Shown one piece after another: positions 26,595-36,175 of a DNA stretch of 64,000 nt. Within the stretch, counting starts at the first letter, position 1, and each line of letters begins with the position of its first letter. The notes under the pieces were generated by a model. The model ran no database searches and was not told where the DNA came from. It worked only from the letters and a program-made list of their open reading frames with translations. Where the stretch lies: positions 1 through 64,000 of the forward strand of contig NZ_JANQIM010000014.1 in assembly GCF_028282165.1 (NCBI RefSeq). Direction: 5' to 3'. A program made the position numbers and the translations under genes. The DNA is from Winogradskyella sp. GTDB taxonomy: Bacteria; Bacteroidota; Bacteroidia; Flavobacteriales; Flavobacteriaceae.

Positions 26595-26675
26595 CAACAA
26601 TACAAACTTTAACCCGAATTAAATTAACCTACTTAAGTTACGTCCAATTAACTTAAACTAAAAACTAAACAAATT

Positions 26676-27308
26676 ATGGCACAGAAAGGTAAAATGACAT
26701 TAACAAACATGATCTACGGATTAGGAGCGGCAATCGTAATCGTTGGAGCATTATTTAAAATTCAACACTGGCCTTACGGTTCAGAGATCTTAACTATAGG
26801 TATGATTGTTGAGGCATTGGTATTTACATACTCAGCTTTCGAAAAGCAACAGGCCGACTTAGATTGGTCTTTAGTATATCCTGAATTGGCTGGAGGTCAG
26901 AATTTAGGAAAGAAGAAAAAAGAAGAACCAAAAGATGCTGAAGGCATATTATCTAAAAAATTAGATAATTTATTAAAAGAGGCCAAAATAGATGGCGAAC
27001 TTATGGCTAGTCTAGGAAACAGTATCAAAAACTTTGAAGGCGCTGCAAAAAACTTAAACCCAACAGTAGATTCTATGACTGCACAAAAGAAGTATAGCGA
27101 AGAGCTATCATTAGCAGCAGCACAAATGGAGTCTTTAAACAGCCTTTACAAAGTACAAATGGAGAGTGCTAATCGCCAAGCTGCAATCAACGAAGAAGCA
27201 GTAGAAAATGCGACAAAGTTAAAAGAACAAATGCAATCCCTTGCATCTAACCTTTCATCATTAAATGGTGTATATGGTGGTATGTTATCTGCTATGAACA
27301 AAAACTAA
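26676..27308 (+). CDS. gldL: Gliding motility protein GldL
   Basis: A 210-residue inner-membrane protein with two helices (about 11-31 and 39-57, IYGLGAAIVIVGALFKIQHWPYGSEILTIG with its charged/histidine region) and a long cytoplasmic coiled coil (ILSKKLDNLLKEAKIDGELM ... LKEQMQSLASNLSSLNG). GldL pentamers surround a GldM dimer to make the proton-driven rotary motor of the type IX system. It lies 81 bp after gldK. Confidence 0.97.
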   Translation: MAQKGKMTLTNMIYGLGAAIVIVGALFKIQHWPYGSEILTIGMIVEALVFTYSAFEKQQADLDWSLVYPELAGGQNLGKKKKEEPKDAEGILSKKLDNLLKEAKIDGELMASLGNSIKNFEGAAKNLNPTVDSMTAQKKYSEELSLAAAQMESLNSLYKVQMESANRQAAINEEAVENATKLKEQMQSLASNLSSLNGVYGGMLSAMNKN

Positions 27309-27360
27309 TTAGTTTTTTATTATCGATTTAATTAATTAACAACATTAAAAACTAATTACA

Positions 27361-28935
27361 ATGGCAGGAGGAAAATTATCTGCAAGGCAGAAAATGATTA
27401 ACTTAATGTACTTGGTATTTATTGCTATGATGGCAATGAATATGTCCAAGGAGGTACTATCCGCTTTCGGTTTAATGGAAGCTAAATTTGCTGATTCTAA
27501 CTCATTAACCGGTGATAGAAATACTGCTTTATTAGAAGACTTAGAAAAGAAAGCCGAAGAAAAACCTGAAGAGTTCTTAGTGTCTTCAGGCAAGGCCAAG
27601 GCTATAAGTGATATATCTAACGATTTTTACAATTATATAGAAACTCTAAAAGTAGACCTTCTCAAAAATGGTAATTATGCAGTAGATTCTGAAACAGGAA
27701 AGTTACCTTTTGAGGCTATGGATAAAACTGATATCCTCGACGAGATGTGGTTTACAGGAGATCGTCTCACTAAAAAAGGCGATGCCGTCATGGTTAAAAT
27801 AGAAGACTATAAGAAAAGAATAAAAGACATTCTTGGAAAAGATGTTAAAGCTACTAAGGTACTTAACAATTTTGAAAAGACATTTAACACTGAAAAAGTT
27901 GAAAATAAAGATGGTAAGAAAATCGATTGGTTAGATTATCACTTTAAAGGTTTTCCTGCTATTGCTTCTTACACAAAGTTGACTGCGATGCAAAATGACG
28001 TTAGAGTTACAGAGTCTAATATGATAAATTATTATATGGGTAATGTACTGTCAGATGCAGTTACTTTAGATAAATACAAAGCGATTGTTTTAGCAGATAA
28101 GTCAGCATTCTTTGCGGGTGAAAAATTCCAAGGACGCGTAGTAATCGGAAAATATGCAAAAGTTCCACCAACAAAATTAGTTGTTCAGGGAGAAGAAATT
28201 GATTTATCAAAAGCTATAGATTCTTCTGGAGCAGCAACGTTAGACTTTAATGTAGGTAACGTTGGTGAGCACCAAATAGATGGTAAGTTTACTTTTATGG
28301 AAGATGGTAAGCCATTAGAGATTGACATTAAAGGTAATTATGTCGTTGTTCCAAGACCAAATTCAGCTACAATTTCTGCAGATAAGATGAATGTGGTATA
28401 CCGTGGTGTAGATAATCCAATGACGATTTCATTTGCTGGTGTCCCAGATAATAAAGTAACAGCAACTGGTACAGGTTTATCTAAAGCGTCAGGACAAGGT
28501 AAATATATTATGAAAGCTCCAACTGGAAAGGATGTGACGATTAATGTAACAGCAACTTTAGATGATGGCTCTAAAGCAACGGATAGTAAAACTTTTAGAA
28601 TTAAGGATATTCCTGCACCAACAGGAATGATATCTGGTCAGACAGGTGTTGTAAAATTACCGAAGCGTAATGTAGAAGTTGGTACAGTAGGCGCTAAATT
28701 AGATGATTTTGTATTTGATTTACCGATCGAAACAACATCATTTAAGATTAAGGTGCCTGGACAACCAACGGTTAACGTAGCTGGTACTAAAATGAACTCA
28801 CAGGCTAAAGCGGCTATACGTAGAGCGCGTAGTGGGGACAATATTACCATTTTTGATATTAAAGCAAGGATAACAGGTAATGCATCATATCGATTAAAGA
28901 ATGTATCGCCTGTGGTAGTTGAAGTGACCAACTAG
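27361..28935 (+). CDS. gldM: Gliding motility protein GldM
   Basis: A 524-residue protein with one N-terminal membrane helix (LMYLVFIAMMAMNMSKEVL, about 14-32) and four periplasmic domains. The start MAGGKLSARQKMINLMYLVF is characteristic. It forms the long periplasmic shaft that carries torque from GldL to the GldKN ring and SprA. It is 52 bp after gldL in the gld operon. Confidence 0.97.
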   Translation: MAGGKLSARQKMINLMYLVFIAMMAMNMSKEVLSAFGLMEAKFADSNSLTGDRNTALLEDLEKKAEEKPEEFLVSSGKAKAISDISNDFYNYIETLKVDLLKNGNYAVDSETGKLPFEAMDKTDILDEMWFTGDRLTKKGDAVMVKIEDYKKRIKDILGKDVKATKVLNNFEKTFNTEKVENKDGKKIDWLDYHFKGFPAIASYTKLTAMQNDVRVTESNMINYYMGNVLSDAVTLDKYKAIVLADKSAFFAGEKFQGRVVIGKYAKVPPTKLVVQGEEIDLSKAIDSSGAATLDFNVGNVGEHQIDGKFTFMEDGKPLEIDIKGNYVVVPRPNSATISADKMNVVYRGVDNPMTISFAGVPDNKVTATGTGLSKASGQGKYIMKAPTGKDVTINVTATLDDGSKATDSKTFRIKDIPAPTGMISGQTGVVKLPKRNVEVGTVGAKLDDFVFDLPIETTSFKIKVPGQPTVNVAGTKMNSQAKAAIRRARSGDNITIFDIKARITGNASYRLKNVSPVVVEVTN

Positions 28936-28976
28936 CAAATAATAGATTTAAAATTAAAACCCAAATTTTGAGTAAG

Positions 28977-29885
28977 ATGAAATTGAAAAGTTTTTTATAT
29001 GTTGGATTAACAGTTTTTGCAACACACAGTATGTTTGCGCAAGCTAATATCCTTAATGCAAAAATACCTGAAGAAATAGGTATGAAAACTGAAGCTGAAT
29101 TACTTTTGGATAATGACAAACCGTTAGAATATGGTTATGTTGGAGATAGAGACATCTTATTTTCTAAAATGATTTGGGAAAAAGTAGTGTTAGATGAACG
29201 TGTAAACTTTCCTTTGTATTTCCCGGTTGAAAACAATTTAGGAGATGATAGAAAGTCATTATACCGAGTTTTAAAGGAAAATATGGATAGTGGTATGATC
29301 CCTAAAGTTTATGCAGATTCTTACTTTACTGAAGAACGTACTTTAGAAGATTTAGAAGCGTCATTGACCATGACTAGAATCACCGATGCTGGTATAGACT
29401 ATATGAACGAAAATGGTGTGGGAGAAGATCAGTTACCAGAAGAATACGTTATACGTAGAGATATTGGTCCTGCAGATATTAATTCTTACCTTATCAAAGG
29501 ATTATGGTATTTTGACAAACGTCAAGGCGAATTAAAGTACAGAATCTTAGGAATTGCTCCAGCGGCACCAGACGTTAACTTTATCGATGAAGAAGGTTCT
29601 GAGAATAGTGAACCAATTCCTATGTTTTGGGTATTTTATCCAGAAGTAAGGGATATTTTGCACGAGGCAAAATCATTTAACAATACTAATAGTGCCACAC
29701 CTATTTCTTTTGATCATTTGTTAAACAGTCGTCGTTTTCATGGTCTAATCTATAGAGAAGAAAACGTATATGGTGACAGAAAAGTTGAAGAATACATTTC
29801 TGATAATGCATTGATGCAACTTTTAGAATCCGAGCGTATTAAAAACAAGATCAGGGATTTTGAACAAGACATGTGGAGTTATTAA
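28977..29885 (+). CDS. gldN: Gliding motility protein GldN
   Basis: A 302-residue periplasmic protein with a signal peptide (MKLKSFLYVGLTVFATHSMFAQ). The conserved DRDILFSKMIWEKVVLDERVNFPLYFP and the closing RIKNKIRDFEQDMWSY region identify it. It partners GldK in the type IX ring. I chose ATG 28977 rather than a TTG three codons earlier. Last gene of the gld operon; an intrinsic terminator follows. Confidence 0.95.
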   Translation: MKLKSFLYVGLTVFATHSMFAQANILNAKIPEEIGMKTEAELLLDNDKPLEYGYVGDRDILFSKMIWEKVVLDERVNFPLYFPVENNLGDDRKSLYRVLKENMDSGMIPKVYADSYFTEERTLEDLEASLTMTRITDAGIDYMNENGVGEDQLPEEYVIRRDIGPADINSYLIKGLWYFDKRQGELKYRILGIAPAAPDVNFIDEEGSENSEPIPMFWVFYPEVRDILHEAKSFNNTNSATPISFDHLLNSRRFHGLIYREENVYGDRKVEEYISDNALMQLLESERIKNKIRDFEQDMWSY

Positions 29886-29907
29886 AACACTCAAATAAAA
29901 GTAAAAG

Positions 29908-29936
29908 CGCTCACCTATAAGGATGAGCGTTTTTTT
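29908..29936 (+). terminator. Terminator of the gld operon
   Basis: CGCTCA / TGAGCG stem with a 10-base loop and a seven-T run. Confidence 0.75.
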
Positions 29937-29986
29937 ATTGCTATCTTTTTGAGTAAGGCAGAAATCTTTTTGATATTTTCGTTGTT

Positions 29987-31057
29987 ATGAGTCAAGTAGA
30001 TTATATTGTTGTAGGTTGTGGTTTGGCCAGTATTGCCTTTTGTGAGCAATTGTTGGCAAATGATAAGTCTTTTGTGGTGTTCGATGATAGCTCTCAACAA
30101 TCTTCAATAGTGGCCGCAGGTTTATATAATCCTGTAATTCTAAAACGTTTTTCAGAAGTTTGGAAAGCCAAAGAGCAATTAAAAATTGCATTTCCGTTAT
30201 ATAATAAAATAGAGGAAGAATTAGATATTACTATAGATTATAAGCTTCAGCTTTTAAGAAGGTTTACGTCAATAGAAGAGCAGAATTTATGGTTTAATGC
30301 TTCAGATAAACCTAGTTTAGAACCTTTTCTTTCAACGACACTCATAAAAAACACTAACAATGCCATTAATGCACCTTTCAGCTTAGGGGAAGTCTTACAG
30401 GCTGGTCGATTAGATACAAAAAGACTTATAAGTTCTTATAAAGATTTTTTAAGAAGAATTAATTCTTTGAAGGAAACCCAATTTTTGTATGAAGATCTAG
30501 TAATTCAAGTTGATTCCCTTCAATATTCAGATATAAAAGCAAAGCAGATTATTTTTGCTGAGGGTTATGGTATGAAGAAAAATCCTTTCTTTAAGTATCT
30601 GCCACTTAATGGAACCAAAGGAGAAGTACTAACCATAAAAGCACCAGAATTAAATCTTGGTACTGCTATAAAATCTTCAGTGTTTATTATCCCTATAGGT
30701 AATGACCTCTATACGGTTGGATCGACATATAATTGGGATGATAAATCTAATATACCTACAGAAGAAGGCAAAAATGAGTTACTTTCTAAATTGAGGGGAT
30801 TCATCACATGCGATTTCGAAATTGTAGAACACGTAGCAGGTGTTAGACCCACAGTAAAAGATCGAAGACCTTTGGTGGGCAGGCATCCAGAACATCAAAA
30901 TTTATATGTTTTAAACGGTCTGGGAACTCGAGGAGTAATGATTGCACCTTATGTTGCAGATAAGCTTTATGGTTTTATAGAAAAAGCTAATCCTTTGGAT
31001 GCTGAAATTGATATCTCTCGCTTTACTTTTTCACCAGAGATTTATCGTAGCTCATGA
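29987..31057 (+). CDS. FAD-dependent oxidoreductase (DAO/DadA type)
   Basis: A 356-residue flavoprotein. The N-terminal Rossmann motif is VDYIVVGCGLASIAFCEQLL with an acidic VVFDDSS strand after it; SSIVAAGLYNPVILKR follows. Near the C-terminus AGVRPTVKDRRPLVGRHP and NGLGTRGVMIAPYVA match the D-amino-acid oxidase fold group. The substrate is unknown. The GxGxxS variant (GCGLAS) keeps the FAD phosphate contacts. The gene overlaps the convergent DUF983 gene by 35 bp. Confidence 0.85.
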   Translation: MSQVDYIVVGCGLASIAFCEQLLANDKSFVVFDDSSQQSSIVAAGLYNPVILKRFSEVWKAKEQLKIAFPLYNKIEEELDITIDYKLQLLRRFTSIEEQNLWFNASDKPSLEPFLSTTLIKNTNNAINAPFSLGEVLQAGRLDTKRLISSYKDFLRRINSLKETQFLYEDLVIQVDSLQYSDIKAKQIIFAEGYGMKKNPFFKYLPLNGTKGEVLTIKAPELNLGTAIKSSVFIIPIGNDLYTVGSTYNWDDKSNIPTEEGKNELLSKLRGFITCDFEIVEHVAGVRPTVKDRRPLVGRHPEHQNLYVLNGLGTRGVMIAPYVADKLYGFIEKANPLDAEIDISRFTFSPEIYRSS

Positions 31058-31406
31058 AAAGATTAATCCAAATGTTTCTGGACAAGCGCATTATAACAGG
31101 TAAAAAGCACACTAATGTGAGTACGATACTAATAAAGGCAATTGTGATAGAAGATTCAAAAATTAAATAACTGATTACAAATGCGGCAACGGCAAAAGCA
31201 ATTCCAACACCATAGCTAACATACATTGACCCATAAAAGAATGACGGTTCCATTCTATATCTTGTGCCGCAATGTGAGCAAGTATCATTGATCTTTAACG
31301 TCTTAGAAAGTATGTATGGATTTTTTTCGCTGTACATGGATTCTTGGTGACATTTAGGGCAGGCACCAAAAAGAATACTATATAATTTCATTCCTTTTCT
31401 AATCAT
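31023..31406 (-). CDS. DUF983 membrane protein
   Basis: A 127-residue protein with two zinc-ribbon-like CxxC pairs (GACPKCHQ and DTCSHCG) followed by two membrane helices (about 58-78 and 84-105). The layout is that of DUF983, a widespread family of unknown function. It is convergent with the FAD oxidoreductase and their coding ends overlap by 35 bp. Confidence 0.85.
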   Translation of the reverse strand: MIRKGMKLYSILFGACPKCHQESMYSEKNPYILSKTLKINDTCSHCGTRYRMEPSFFYGSMYVSYGVGIAFAVAAFVISYLIFESSITIAFISIVLTLVCFLPVIMRLSRNIWINLFMSYDKSLVKK

Positions 31407-31517
31407 AACTAAAACCTTTACTTTTACATTTTTTGTAGCAATACAAAGGTAATTTTTTACAATACTTAATACAGTAACAATTGTAACTTTATAGCAATTG
31501 TATTATTCAAAAATACT

Positions 31518-33428
31518 ATGTTAAATATCCATAATTTATCAATTTCTTTTCAAGGAGAATACCTTTTTGAGGATATTACCTTTAAACTCGGAGTTGGTGA
31601 TAGAATTGGCCTTATAGGCAAGAATGGTGCAGGTAAATCTACAATGCTAAGAATTTTAGCTAAAGAGCAAGACGCGGATACTGGGCAAATTGCAGCAGAT
31701 AAAGATTTAAAGATAGGGTTTTTAAAACAGGATATAGATTTCGACTTCGGAAAAACGGTTTTAGAAGAATCTTATGAAGCATTTAAGGAAATAAAAGCTT
31801 GTGAAGCAAGACTAGAAGAAATCAATATACAATTGGCCGAGCGAACGGACTATGAAAGCGAATCTTATAATCAGTTAATGATAGATTTAAATGAGATTCA
31901 ACACCAATACGAAATTTTAGGTGGTTATAACTATCAAGGAGAAACAGAGAAGATTCTCCAAGGTCTAGGGTTTAAGCGAGAAGACTTTACCAAGCTTACG
32001 GATACGTTTTCTGGCGGTTGGCGCATGCGTATTGAGTTGGCAAAATTATTACTTCAGAATAATGATTTATTACTTTTAGATGAGCCCACAAACCATTTGG
32101 ATATTGAATCAATAATTTGGTTAGAAAGTTTTCTCAAAAACTATATTGGAGCTGTTGTCATAGTATCTCACGATAAAATGTTTTTAGACAATGTCACCAA
32201 TCGTACTATAGAAATTTCCCTAGGTCGCATTTATGATTATAATAAACCTTATACCAAATTTTTGGCATTGCGAAAAGAGATGAAGGTACAGCAATTGGCC
32301 GCTCAGAAAAATCAAGAAAAGCAGATACAGCAAACGCAAAAGCTTATTGAGAAATTTAGAGCAAAGGCTTCTAAAGCTACTATGGCACAATCGCTTATAA
32401 AGAAACTCGACCGTATGGAGCGAATCGAGGTCGATGAGGATGACCATAGTGTTATGAGCTTAAGTTTTCCGGTATCCATAACACCGGGAAAGGTGGTTGT
32501 AGAATTAGAGAAGGTCTCTAAAAACTATGGTGAATTACAAGTCTTACACCATGTAGATTTAATTATTGCGAGAGATACCAAGACTGCCTTTGTTGGCCAG
32601 AACGGACAGGGCAAATCTACTTTAGCCAAAATTATAGTTGGTGAGATAACTCACCAAGGGCATTTAAAGTTGGGGCATAATGTACAGATCGGTTATTTTG
32701 CCCAGAACCAAGCGGAATACTTAGATGGTAACAAAACGGTTTTGGACACCATGATTGATTCAGCCAATGAGACCAACAGGAGTAAGGTAAGAGATATTTT
32801 AGGAGCATTTTTGTTTCGAGGTGATGAGGTTGAAAAATACGTAAAGGTCTTATCTGGTGGTGAACGCAATCGATTAGCTTTAGCCAAGTTATTATTACAA
32901 CCTTTGAATGTTTTAATTATGGATGAGCCCACGAATCATCTGGACATAAAATCTAAAAATGTACTTAAAGAAGCTTTAAAGAAGTTTCAAGGTACCTTAA
33001 TTTTAGTATCGCACGACAGGGATTTTCTTCAAGGCTTAGCGGATACTGTTTACGAATTTAAAGATCAAAAAATAAAGGAATATTTAGGCGACATCGATTA
33101 CTATTTGGAACAACGTAATCTTGAGAATTTAAGAGAAGCCGAAAAACGCACAATTATTGAAAAGCAACCTAAGGCAAGCAATAATAAAAAGAGCTACGAG
33201 GATCAAAAGAAATTAAAATCCTTAAATAATAAGTTGAGCAATATAGAGTCTAAAATCAATCAACTAGAAAAGGCTATTAAAAATGATGATGTGGCTTTAG
33301 CTACCAATTACGACGAAACGGTCTCCGACCCTAATTTTTTTGATTCTTACCAATCTAAAAAACGCGATTTAGAAAGGCTCATGGAAGATTGGGAGACCCT
33401 ACAAGAACAAATAGAACTCTTGAGTTGA
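31518..33428 (+). CDS. ABC-F family ATPase
   Basis: A 636-residue soluble protein with two ABC domains and no membrane segment. Walker A: GKNGAGKST and GQNGQGKST. Signatures: FSGGWRMRIELAK and LSGGERNRLALAK. Walker B: LLLLDEPTNHLD and VLIMDEPTNHLD. A charged linker (about 235-300) joins them and a coiled coil ends the protein. ABC-F proteins bind the ribosomal E-site and rescue stalled or drug-bound ribosomes. This is the Uup/YdiF-like type common in Bacteroidota; the exact branch is uncertain. It overlaps the next gene by one base (TGATG). Confidence 0.92.
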   Translation: MLNIHNLSISFQGEYLFEDITFKLGVGDRIGLIGKNGAGKSTMLRILAKEQDADTGQIAADKDLKIGFLKQDIDFDFGKTVLEESYEAFKEIKACEARLEEINIQLAERTDYESESYNQLMIDLNEIQHQYEILGGYNYQGETEKILQGLGFKREDFTKLTDTFSGGWRMRIELAKLLLQNNDLLLLDEPTNHLDIESIIWLESFLKNYIGAVVIVSHDKMFLDNVTNRTIEISLGRIYDYNKPYTKFLALRKEMKVQQLAAQKNQEKQIQQTQKLIEKFRAKASKATMAQSLIKKLDRMERIEVDEDDHSVMSLSFPVSITPGKVVVELEKVSKNYGELQVLHHVDLIIARDTKTAFVGQNGQGKSTLAKIIVGEITHQGHLKLGHNVQIGYFAQNQAEYLDGNKTVLDTMIDSANETNRSKVRDILGAFLFRGDEVEKYVKVLSGGERNRLALAKLLLQPLNVLIMDEPTNHLDIKSKNVLKEALKKFQGTLILVSHDRDFLQGLADTVYEFKDQKIKEYLGDIDYYLEQRNLENLREAEKRTIIEKQPKASNNKKSYEDQKKLKSLNNKLSNIESKINQLEKAIKNDDVALATNYDETVSDPNFFDSYQSKKRDLERLMEDWETLQEQIELLS

Positions 33429-33610
33429 TGGAAGAACATTTTTTTCAATGTCCATATTGTTGGGAGCAAATTTCCATGTTGGTTGATATCTCTCAAGCCC
33501 ATCAAAACTATGTAGAGGATTGTGAAATATGTTGCAATCCAATTCAAGTTTCAGTATCTGTTGATAATCACGAAATAGTCTATTTCCAAGCTGAAAACCT
33601 AGAACAATAG
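33428..33610 (+). CDS. CPXCG-motif cysteine-rich small protein
   Basis: A 60-residue zinc-ribbon protein: FFQCPYCWEQISMLVDIS, then YVEDCEICCNPIQV, and a short acidic end. The family is Cys_rich_CPXCG. Its ATG shares a base with the TGA of the ABC-F gene, so the two are translationally coupled. Function unknown; the association with an ABC-F gene may point to translation. Confidence 0.85.
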   Translation: MEEHFFQCPYCWEQISMLVDISQAHQNYVEDCEICCNPIQVSVSVDNHEIVYFQAENLEQ

Positions 33611-33741
33611 AAAAAATTTAAATTATTGATAATCAATTATTTATATTTTAAAGACATGCAGTTCGTCGAAAAAATTTGCACTTTAAAGGATTAGTATTTA
33701 TTTTCGAATTATTATTGTGCCCCTCCACAAAATCTGCTATT

Positions 33742-34584
33742 ATGAAAACTATTAAATTAACCCTACTATGTTGCTTGCTTTCTGCATTTACATTTGCCGA
33801 CGTATCACAAAGCGAAAAAGACGCCCTGTTGGCACTTTATAATGCAACAAATGGTGAATCTTGGAAAACATCTTGGAATATTAACGAACCCATTTCAGAT
33901 TGGTACGGTGTAACTATTGAGAATGATAAGGTTGTGGCTATAAGCTTAACCTTTAATAATTTGAATGGACAATTACCAAATGAAATAGCCCAACTAAAAT
34001 CTTTAAGAAAGCTCAACCTTTCGTTCAACAAATTGCAAGGCGAATTACCAAAGGCGCTTACGACTATGATTGGTTTAGAGGAATTAAAACTATTTTCCAA
34101 TAATTTTATTGGTGCTATTCCAGAAGACATAGGTAATTTAACCAATCTTAAAATGCTTGAGTTATATAATAATGGTTTTTCTGGTGTGATTCCATCCTCT
34201 ATCGGTAACCTTTCTAATCTAGAAACGTTGATCTTAAGCAGCAATCAACTTATAGGAAAATTGCCTGCAAGTATTTCTAATCTTAAGTCACTAAAAGTAT
34301 TGAGTCTTTTTGATAATAGTTTGCTAGGTACTGTACCTTCTTCAATTGGCGATTTAACAGAATTGGAAGAATTGGTATTATCCAACAATGCATTTTATGG
34401 TAATTTACCAGGCGAATTGGCTCAGTTATCTAACCTTAAAACCTTGCTTTTAAGCAATAATGGGTTTAAAGGAAACTATGCGAGTTTAAAGGATGAATTG
34501 CCAAATATTGTGGATTTCGATTTAGATGAAGTAAATTTAAAAGGTGCTTTGGCCACATTAGATGACGAAGAGGATGACGATTAG
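33742..34584 (+). CDS. Secreted leucine-rich-repeat protein (plant-type LRR)
   Basis: A 280-residue secreted protein with a signal peptide (MKTIKLTLLCCLLSAFTFA) and an LRR N-terminal-cap-like start (SEKDALLALYNATNGESWKTSWNINEPISDWYGV). About eight repeats of the plant type LxxLxxLxLxxNxLxGxIPxxLGN follow, for example LTNLKMLELYNNGFSGVIP. There is no type IX sorting domain; the acidic tail DDEEDDD ends it. The start was set at ATG 33742 because the signal peptide begins there. Likely protein-binding; role unknown. Confidence 0.85.
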   Translation: MKTIKLTLLCCLLSAFTFADVSQSEKDALLALYNATNGESWKTSWNINEPISDWYGVTIENDKVVAISLTFNNLNGQLPNEIAQLKSLRKLNLSFNKLQGELPKALTTMIGLEELKLFSNNFIGAIPEDIGNLTNLKMLELYNNGFSGVIPSSIGNLSNLETLILSSNQLIGKLPASISNLKSLKVLSLFDNSLLGTVPSSIGDLTELEELVLSNNAFYGNLPGELAQLSNLKTLLLSNNGFKGNYASLKDELPNIVDFDLDEVNLKGALATLDDEEDDD

Positions 34585-34616
34585 TATATAAAGTTTTAAT
34601 TATATTGGTTAAATAG

Positions 34617-34648
34617 CGTTCAATATGTTTTTTGAACGTTTTTTTTTG
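34617..34648 (+). terminator. Terminator after the LRR gene
   Basis: CGTTCAA / TTGAACG stem with an 8-base loop and a run of nine T. Confidence 0.8.
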
Positions 34649-34698
34649 TTTTAATACTTGTTAAAAGTAAAAAGGGTTGTATATTTGCTGTTCGATAT

Positions 34699-34771
<73 letters not shown>

Positions 34772-34782
34772 CTAGTAAAGAT

Positions 34783-34813
34783 AAGGCTTTCAATTTTTTG
34801 AAAGCCTTTTTTT
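34783..34813. terminator. Strong terminator after tRNA-fMet
   Basis: Perfect 11-bp stem AAGGCTTTCAA / TTGAAAGCCTT, 4-base loop, then a T-run to 34813. Confidence 0.85.
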
Positions 34814-35284
34814 ATTTCTTTCCTAAAACATACCTAAAACAAAGTGTTTTTTCACTTATAGCTTCTTTAGCCAATTTCTTTCGAATGGATATTTTGGCTG
34901 TAGTTGTTTCGTTTTTCACTTGTCCGTTTGTTTTAGCATTTGATGCCAAAAATTAAAAATTTTAAGATTAAACATTTTTTATTATTTGAGATCTGCACTA
35001 GTTCAGATGCCTAAGCAGGGCTACAAGTGCTCTAGTAGTGGTAAAAACAAGGCATTGTCGGTTATTTTTTCACAGAAAAAATGTTCGCAATCAGCGCTTG
35101 GCCTTGTCAGTAGGGCAAATGCATACAGCTATCTTTGCACTGATTAGGTCTTCTGCAAACAAGAGCAGATGCAAGTCAGAGAGTATTTATCTGTATGTTT
35201 ATGTTCATAAAAAGAGCAAGGAACAAATGTCGAAGATGTATGTAGTAAATTAATCAGACTCTTATAAAGTTTTAATGCTTTATT
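34814..35284. other. Gap of about 470 bp between tRNA-fMet terminator and recombinase gene
   Basis: No convincing gene. On the minus strand a frame ending at the terminator reads KISIRKKLAKEAISEKTL and may be the decayed end of a lost protein, but I cannot name it. A plus-strand reading frame at 35038-35253 has no family likeness. ATCTG / CAGAT (34991-35009) forms a small inverted repeat. No second copy of the tRNA 3' end was found here. Confidence 0.4.
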
Positions 35285-35857
35285 TCACCAAATCCTACGC
35301 GCCATTGCTCTCTCCTCAGGACCAACTACTTCAAGATAGATAGCTGTAGTCTCTAACGAAGCATGTCCAAGCCATTTTTGAACCAGAGTTAAAGGAACTT
35401 TACCAACAGCGTATACGGCAAAACCATGACGTAAGCCCCTAGCACAGCTTCTTACACCTGTTATGTGTGCTTTATGCATTATCTTTTTCACACGTCTAGA
35501 AGCTGTTCGTGGTGAAAACCACCATAGGCGAGTATCATCATCAACATGATCAAGATTATCTATATAAGTTAGTAAATCATGTAAAAGGTGCTTTGGTAAT
35601 GGGATTTCTCTATAGATACCTTTTTGTCTTTTTTTCAAGGTCTCTATCACAACGGTGTCATTATCAAAATCAATGTTGCCAATACTGAGATTGAGAATTT
35701 CAGAAATACGAGCACCAGTATAATAGAGTAACTGGCAGAAGAGTTTAGTGTCAGTTTTGCATGTTTTTGTTACTTCTAGGAATGTCAGTCGTTCAGCTTG
35801 ATTAAGATATTTATGTTCCCCTTTACTATAGTGTAGCGAGAATTTTGCTCTGTACAT
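35285..35857 (-). CDS. Small tyrosine recombinase/integrase
   Basis: A 190-residue tyrosine recombinase consisting of the catalytic domain only. Visible active-site positions: Arg in YTGARISEIL (about residue 49), Lys in the beta-hairpin (ETLKKRQKG), the box RGLRHGF where the usual first His of HxLRH is Arg, HA in WLGHASLETT, and the tyrosine in TTAIYLEV (about 175). This matches a family of small integrases of about 190 residues found on mobile elements, in which the GLRHGF form is normal. It lacks the SAM-like core-binding domain. The neighbouring tRNA-fMet and palindromic sites suggest it moves or once moved this region. Confidence 0.85.
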   Translation of the reverse strand: MYRAKFSLHYSKGEHKYLNQAERLTFLEVTKTCKTDTKLFCQLLYYTGARISEILNLSIGNIDFDNDTVVIETLKKRQKGIYREIPLPKHLLHDLLTYIDNLDHVDDDTRLWWFSPRTASRRVKKIMHKAHITGVRSCARGLRHGFAVYAVGKVPLTLVQKWLGHASLETTAIYLEVVGPEERAMARRIW

Positions 35858-36045
35858 AACCTAGAGATATTTCTTTATTCATAGATATAACTGACCGATT
35901 ATTAGATATTTTCGGACAAAAATCAAAACAAAAAATATCTTTTTTCGCTATTTAGAATAGTACAGAGTTGTATCGTGAATGATTTACTTTGGGATGCGGT
36001 GATATGAGAATTGTACGAGTTAGAGTTAACCCTTCGTGAATTATT

Positions 36046-36175
36046 CCTAACGTGTTCGTGCATGGATTGTGGTGTTTGAGAACTAAGTTAGCAAAAAAGG
36101 GCAGGAGTTTGATTGGATTTCGCAAGAAGTCCGCGAACCTTCTTTAAACACTATGAACTATAGACGTTGTTAGGT
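36046..36175. repeat. attC-like palindromic element, site 1
   Basis: Left core CCTAAC (36046-36051) with left arm CGTGCATGG; right arm CTATAGACGTTGTTAGGT ending at 36175. Inner hairpin TTCGC / GCGAA (36119-36137). Read on the gene strand the ends are ACCTAAC and GTTAGGA, close to the integron R'' (RYYYAAC) and R' (GTTRRRY) sequences. The NACHT gene stop codon lies inside the right core. The rest of the 36-kb gap (35858-36045) shows no gene. Confidence 0.6.

Noticed and set aside
34814..34930. Minus-strand frame ending in FRYVLGKK as a decayed integrase
   Set aside because: Only about 40 codons, no catalytic residues and no start codon in-frame; could be any lost gene.
35038..35253. 71-residue plus-strand reading frame between tRNA-fMet and the recombinase
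   Set aside because: No family likeness, biased composition and no plausible start signal; treated as noncoding.
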